From positions 423,501-487,500 of the forward strand of contig NGFH01000009.1 in assembly GCA_002215675.1 (NCBI GenBank): a stretch of 64,000 bases of DNA, read 5' to 3'. Shown here in pieces: positions 61,446 through 64,000 of the stretch. The notes under the pieces were generated by a model. The model saw only the letters and a list, made by a program, of their open reading frames with translations. It searched no databases and was not told where the DNA came from. Numbering within the stretch: the stretch's first letter is position 1; each line of letters begins with the position of its first letter. This DNA is from Bacteroidetes bacterium 2013_40CM_41_45. Its GTDB lineage: Bacteria; Bacteroidota; Bacteroidia; AKYH767-A; 2013-40CM-41-45. The position numbers and the translations under genes are program-made.

Positions 61446-64000
61446 ATGGCTGAAACCGAAAAGATTATCCCTATCAATATAGAGGAAGAGATGAAGACCG
61501 CGTACATCGATTATTCGATGTCGGTCATTGTGTCACGGGCGTTACCGGATGTTAGGGATGGGCTGAAGCCGGTGCATCGCAGAGTCCTTTATGGAATGCT
61601 CGATTTAGGCGTTTTATCCAATCGTCCTTACAAAAAATCAGCAAGAATAGTGGGGGAGGTGCTGGGTAAGTACCATCCACACGGAGATACCTCAGTTTAT
61701 GATGCGATGGTAAGAATGGCACAAGATTGGTCGTTGCGCTATACTTTAATAGACGGGCAAGGAAACTTTGGCTCCGTAGACGGAGATAGCCCTGCAGCAA
61801 TGCGTTATACCGAAGCCCGCTTAAGGAAAATTGCTGAAGAGCTTTTGGCCGATATTGAAAAAGAAACGGTAGACTTTACGCTGAATTTTGACGATTCCTT
61901 ACAGGAACCAACAGTGCTTCCGGCAAGGGTTCCGAACCTGCTCATTAACGGTGCATCCGGTATTGCAGTTGGTATGGCAACCAACATGCCTCCGCATAAT
62001 ATCACCGAAGTAATCACTGCTGTAATTGCATACATTGATAATAAAGAAATCAGTATTGGCGAACTGATGAAAATAGTTACCGCTCCCGATTTTCCAACCG
62101 GCGGAATCATTTACGGACATACGGGTGTAAAAGAAGCATACGAAACCGGCCGAGGAAGAATTGTAGTACGCGCAAAAGCTACGGTTGAAATGCAGAAGAA
62201 CGGTAAAGAAACTATTATCGTAACTGAAATTCCATACCAGGTTAACAAAGCAGAACTGATTAGAAAAACGGCAGACCTGATAAACGATAAAAGAATCGAA
62301 GGCATATCGGATATCCGCGATGAATCGGACCGTGACGGAATGCGTATTGTTTATGAATTGAAGAGAGATGCAATCCCCAACATCGTTCTTAATTCTCTTT
62401 ACAAATACACCGAACTGCAGGATACATTTAATGTAAACAACATTGCGCTGGTGCATGGCAGGCCCATGTTACTGAATCTTAGAGACCTTGTCAAACATTA
62501 TGTTGACCACAGGCACGATGTAGTAATTCGCAAAACAAAATTCGAGCTGCGCGAAGCAGAGGAAAGGGCACACATACTTCAAGGACTTTTAATTGCGCTC
62601 GATAACCTTGACGCTGTCATTACTTTAATCCGTGCATCCAAAACTCCTGACGAAGCAAAGACGGGACTGATGGAAAATTTCGGGCTCACCGAAATCCAGG
62701 CAAAAGCGATTCTGGATTTACGCCTTCAAAAGCTTACGGGGTTGGAGAGAGATAAAATCAAAGATGAATATAAGGAGCTGATGAACCTCATCGATTATTA
62801 CCGCGATGTTCTTTCCAATGAAGATTTGCGGATGGACATTATCAAGGATGAAATGACGGAGATGCGCGAGAAATACGGAGACGCACGCAGAACAGAAATC
62901 GTTTATGCTGCCGATGATTTATCCATTACAGATATTATTCCCGATGAAGATGTGGTCATCACCGTTTCGCATATGGGATACATTAAGCGCACCAACCTGA
63001 ATGAATACCGCAAGCAGGGAAGGGGTGGCAAGGGAGCCAAGGGCAGCAGCACGCGCGAAGAAGATTTTATAGAATACATATTTATTGCATCCACACATAA
63101 TTATTTATTGTTTTTCACCGAGCAGGGACAATGTTACTGGCTCAGAGTTTACGAAATTCCTGAGGGAACAAAAACATCGAAGGGAAGGGCCATACAAAAT
63201 ATCATCAGCATTCCGAATGGCGATAAAGTCAAGGCATTCATCAATGTAAAGAATCTTGAAGACGAGCAATACATCAACAATAATTATATCGTGATGTGCA
63301 CTCGCAAGGGCACCATTAAGAAAACGATGCTCGAAGCATATTCACGGCCGCGTGCAAATGGAATACGTGCTATCAATATTGACCAGGGCGACCAGTTGCT
63401 CGAAGCAAAAATGACCAACGGAACCAATGAGATTCTGCTGGCATCAAGAAAAGGAAAAGTAGTTCGCTTCAATGAAAAAGATGTGCGCGATATGGGAAGA
63501 ACAGCTTACGGAGTGCGCGGAATTACGCTTGATGGTGAGGATGATGAGGTCATCGGCATGGTTTCTGTAACAGACGTGCAGAATGAAACGGTGCTTGTAG
63601 TTTCGGAAAAGGGATTTGGAAAGCGTTCTGACCTGGAAGACTATCGGATTACATACCGCGGTGGAAAAGGAGTGAAGACCATTAACATAACAGACAAAAC
63701 CGGGATGCTGATTGCCATTAAAACGGTGAGAGAAAAAGATGACTTGATGATCATTAATAAATCGGGAATCATTATCCGTATGCCGGTTGAAGAGCTTCGC
63801 GTAATGGGACGTGCAACGCAGGGTGTGCGGCTTATCCGTCTTGAAGAAGGAGACAGCATTGCATCGGTGGCTAAGGTGGAAGTGGATGATGAGCCGGAAG
63901 TAGTTGAAGCAAAGGAAAATCCTGTCGTGAATGGAGAAGCTGGCATTAATAATGACGCTCCACAAAATGAGCAACCCGGCACGGATGAAAATGAACCTGA
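61446..64000 (+). CDS. gyrA: DNA gyrase subunit A (3' end outside window)
   Basis: 851 residues visible from ATG 61446 ([16 protein letters not shown]). Catalytic Tyr121 is in [10 protein letters not shown]. The GyrA box in the C-terminal domain ([12 protein letters not shown]) marks it as gyrase and not topoisomerase IV. Residue 82, equivalent to E. coli Ser83, is Thr ([13 protein letters not shown]), and Asp86 matches Asp87. An acidic tail starts near the end and runs off the window. Confidence 0.95.
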   Translation, partial: MAETEKIIPINIEEEMKTAYIDYSMSVIVSRALPDVRDGLKPVHRRVLYGMLDLGVLSNRPYKKSARIVGEVLGKYHPHGDTSVYDAMVRMAQDWSLRYTLIDGQGNFGSVDGDSPAAMRYTEARLRKIAEELLADIEKETVDFTLNFDDSLQEPTVLPARVPNLLINGASGIAVGMATNMPPHNITEVITAVIAYIDNKEISIGELMKIVTAPDFPTGGIIYGHTGVKEAYETGRGRIVVRAKATVEMQKNGKETIIVTEIPYQVNKAELIRKTADLINDKRIEGISDIRDESDRDGMRIVYELKRDAIPNIVLNSLYKYTELQDTFNVNNIALVHGRPMLLNLRDLVKHYVDHRHDVVIRKTKFELREAEERAHILQGLLIALDNLDAVITLIRASKTPDEAKTGLMENFGLTEIQAKAILDLRLQKLTGLERDKIKDEYKELMNLIDYYRDVLSNEDLRMDIIKDEMTEMREKYGDARRTEIVYAADDLSITDIIPDEDVVITVSHMGYIKRTNLNEYRKQGRGGKGAKGSSTREEDFIEYIFIASTHNYLLFFTEQGQCYWLRVYEIPEGTKTSKGRAIQNIISIPNGDKVKAFINVKNLEDEQYINNNYIVMCTRKGTIKKTMLEAYSRPRANGIRAINIDQGDQLLEAKMTNGTNEILLASRKGKVVRFNEKDVRDMGRTAYGVRGITLDGEDDEVIGMVSVTDVQNETVLVVSEKGFGKRSDLEDYRITYRGGKGVKTINITDKTGMLIAIKTVREKDDLMIINKSGIIIRMPVEELRVMGRATQGVRLIRLEEGDSIASVAKVEVDDEPEVVEAKENPVVNGEAGINNDAPQNEQPGTDENEP

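Noticed and set aside
61899-62456. 185-residue minus-strand ORF
   Set aside because: Shadow inside gyrA; Cys/Phe/Tyr-rich translation typical of antisense frames.
63444-63974. 176-residue minus-strand ORF
   Set aside because: Shadow inside gyrA.

Overview
The window is chromosomal DNA of a member of the Bacteroidota, probably an uncultured or little-studied one. The evidence is the gliding genes gldE and gldD, at least six proteins ending in type A C-terminal sorting domains (CTDs) of the type IX secretion system (T9SS), several TAnnTTTG-type -7 promoter elements, and Bacteroidota-style forms of PstC, GyrA, ClpC and the EPS proteins. No rRNA, tRNA or CRISPR array was seen.

Layout. 1-6.2 kb: end of gldE joined in frame to gldD, a T9SS cargo gene, ftsE and two glycosyltransferases. 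6.3-17.5 kb: a dicarboxylate symporter, then a phosphate block. On the minus strand this runs porin, pstS, pstC, arsC, pstA, an S23-type four-helix-bundle ORF, pstB, phoU. A divergent plus-strand unit carries a DUF47 protein and a Pit transporter, followed by a PhoR-like kinase. Two clusters of three TTAA words at exact 11-bp spacing look like PHO boxes. 17.6-25.2 kb: truA, an ABC exporter, an envelope lipoprotein, lemA, two TPM-domain proteins, an ABC substrate-binding lipoprotein and a lytic transglycosylase.

25.28-36.67 kb is an integrated element of about 11.4 kb. It is bounded by a perfect 20-bp direct repeat and has a tyrosine recombinase at its right end. It carries an excisionase-like helix-turn-helix protein, an unknown protein, a PLD nuclease with a divergent XRE regulator, and about 7 kb of T9SS-secreted beta-propeller proteins, part of which arose by tandem duplication. 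Its left end is about 0.6 kb of non-coding DNA dense in perfect inverted repeats.

36.8-48.5 kb is an exopolysaccharide locus: wecA-like, rfbC, a wzc-like tyrosine kinase with a (YG)n tail, a wza-like lipoprotein, a glycosyltransferase, an XrtA-type polysaccharide deacetylase, a GNAT protein, a GT-C membrane protein and an asparagine synthase. 48.6-64 kb: two more T9SS cargos, lpdA, a 1488-residue exported protein of unknown function, prmC, a GT87-type protein, clpC and the start of gyrA.

The most unusual genome-wide feature is a set of at least a dozen short islands of tandem heptanucleotides. The words differ between islands but the period is always seven. They sit at gene borders and also invade the coding sequences of three proteins. 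One inverted pair encloses the S23-type ORF inside the pst operon.
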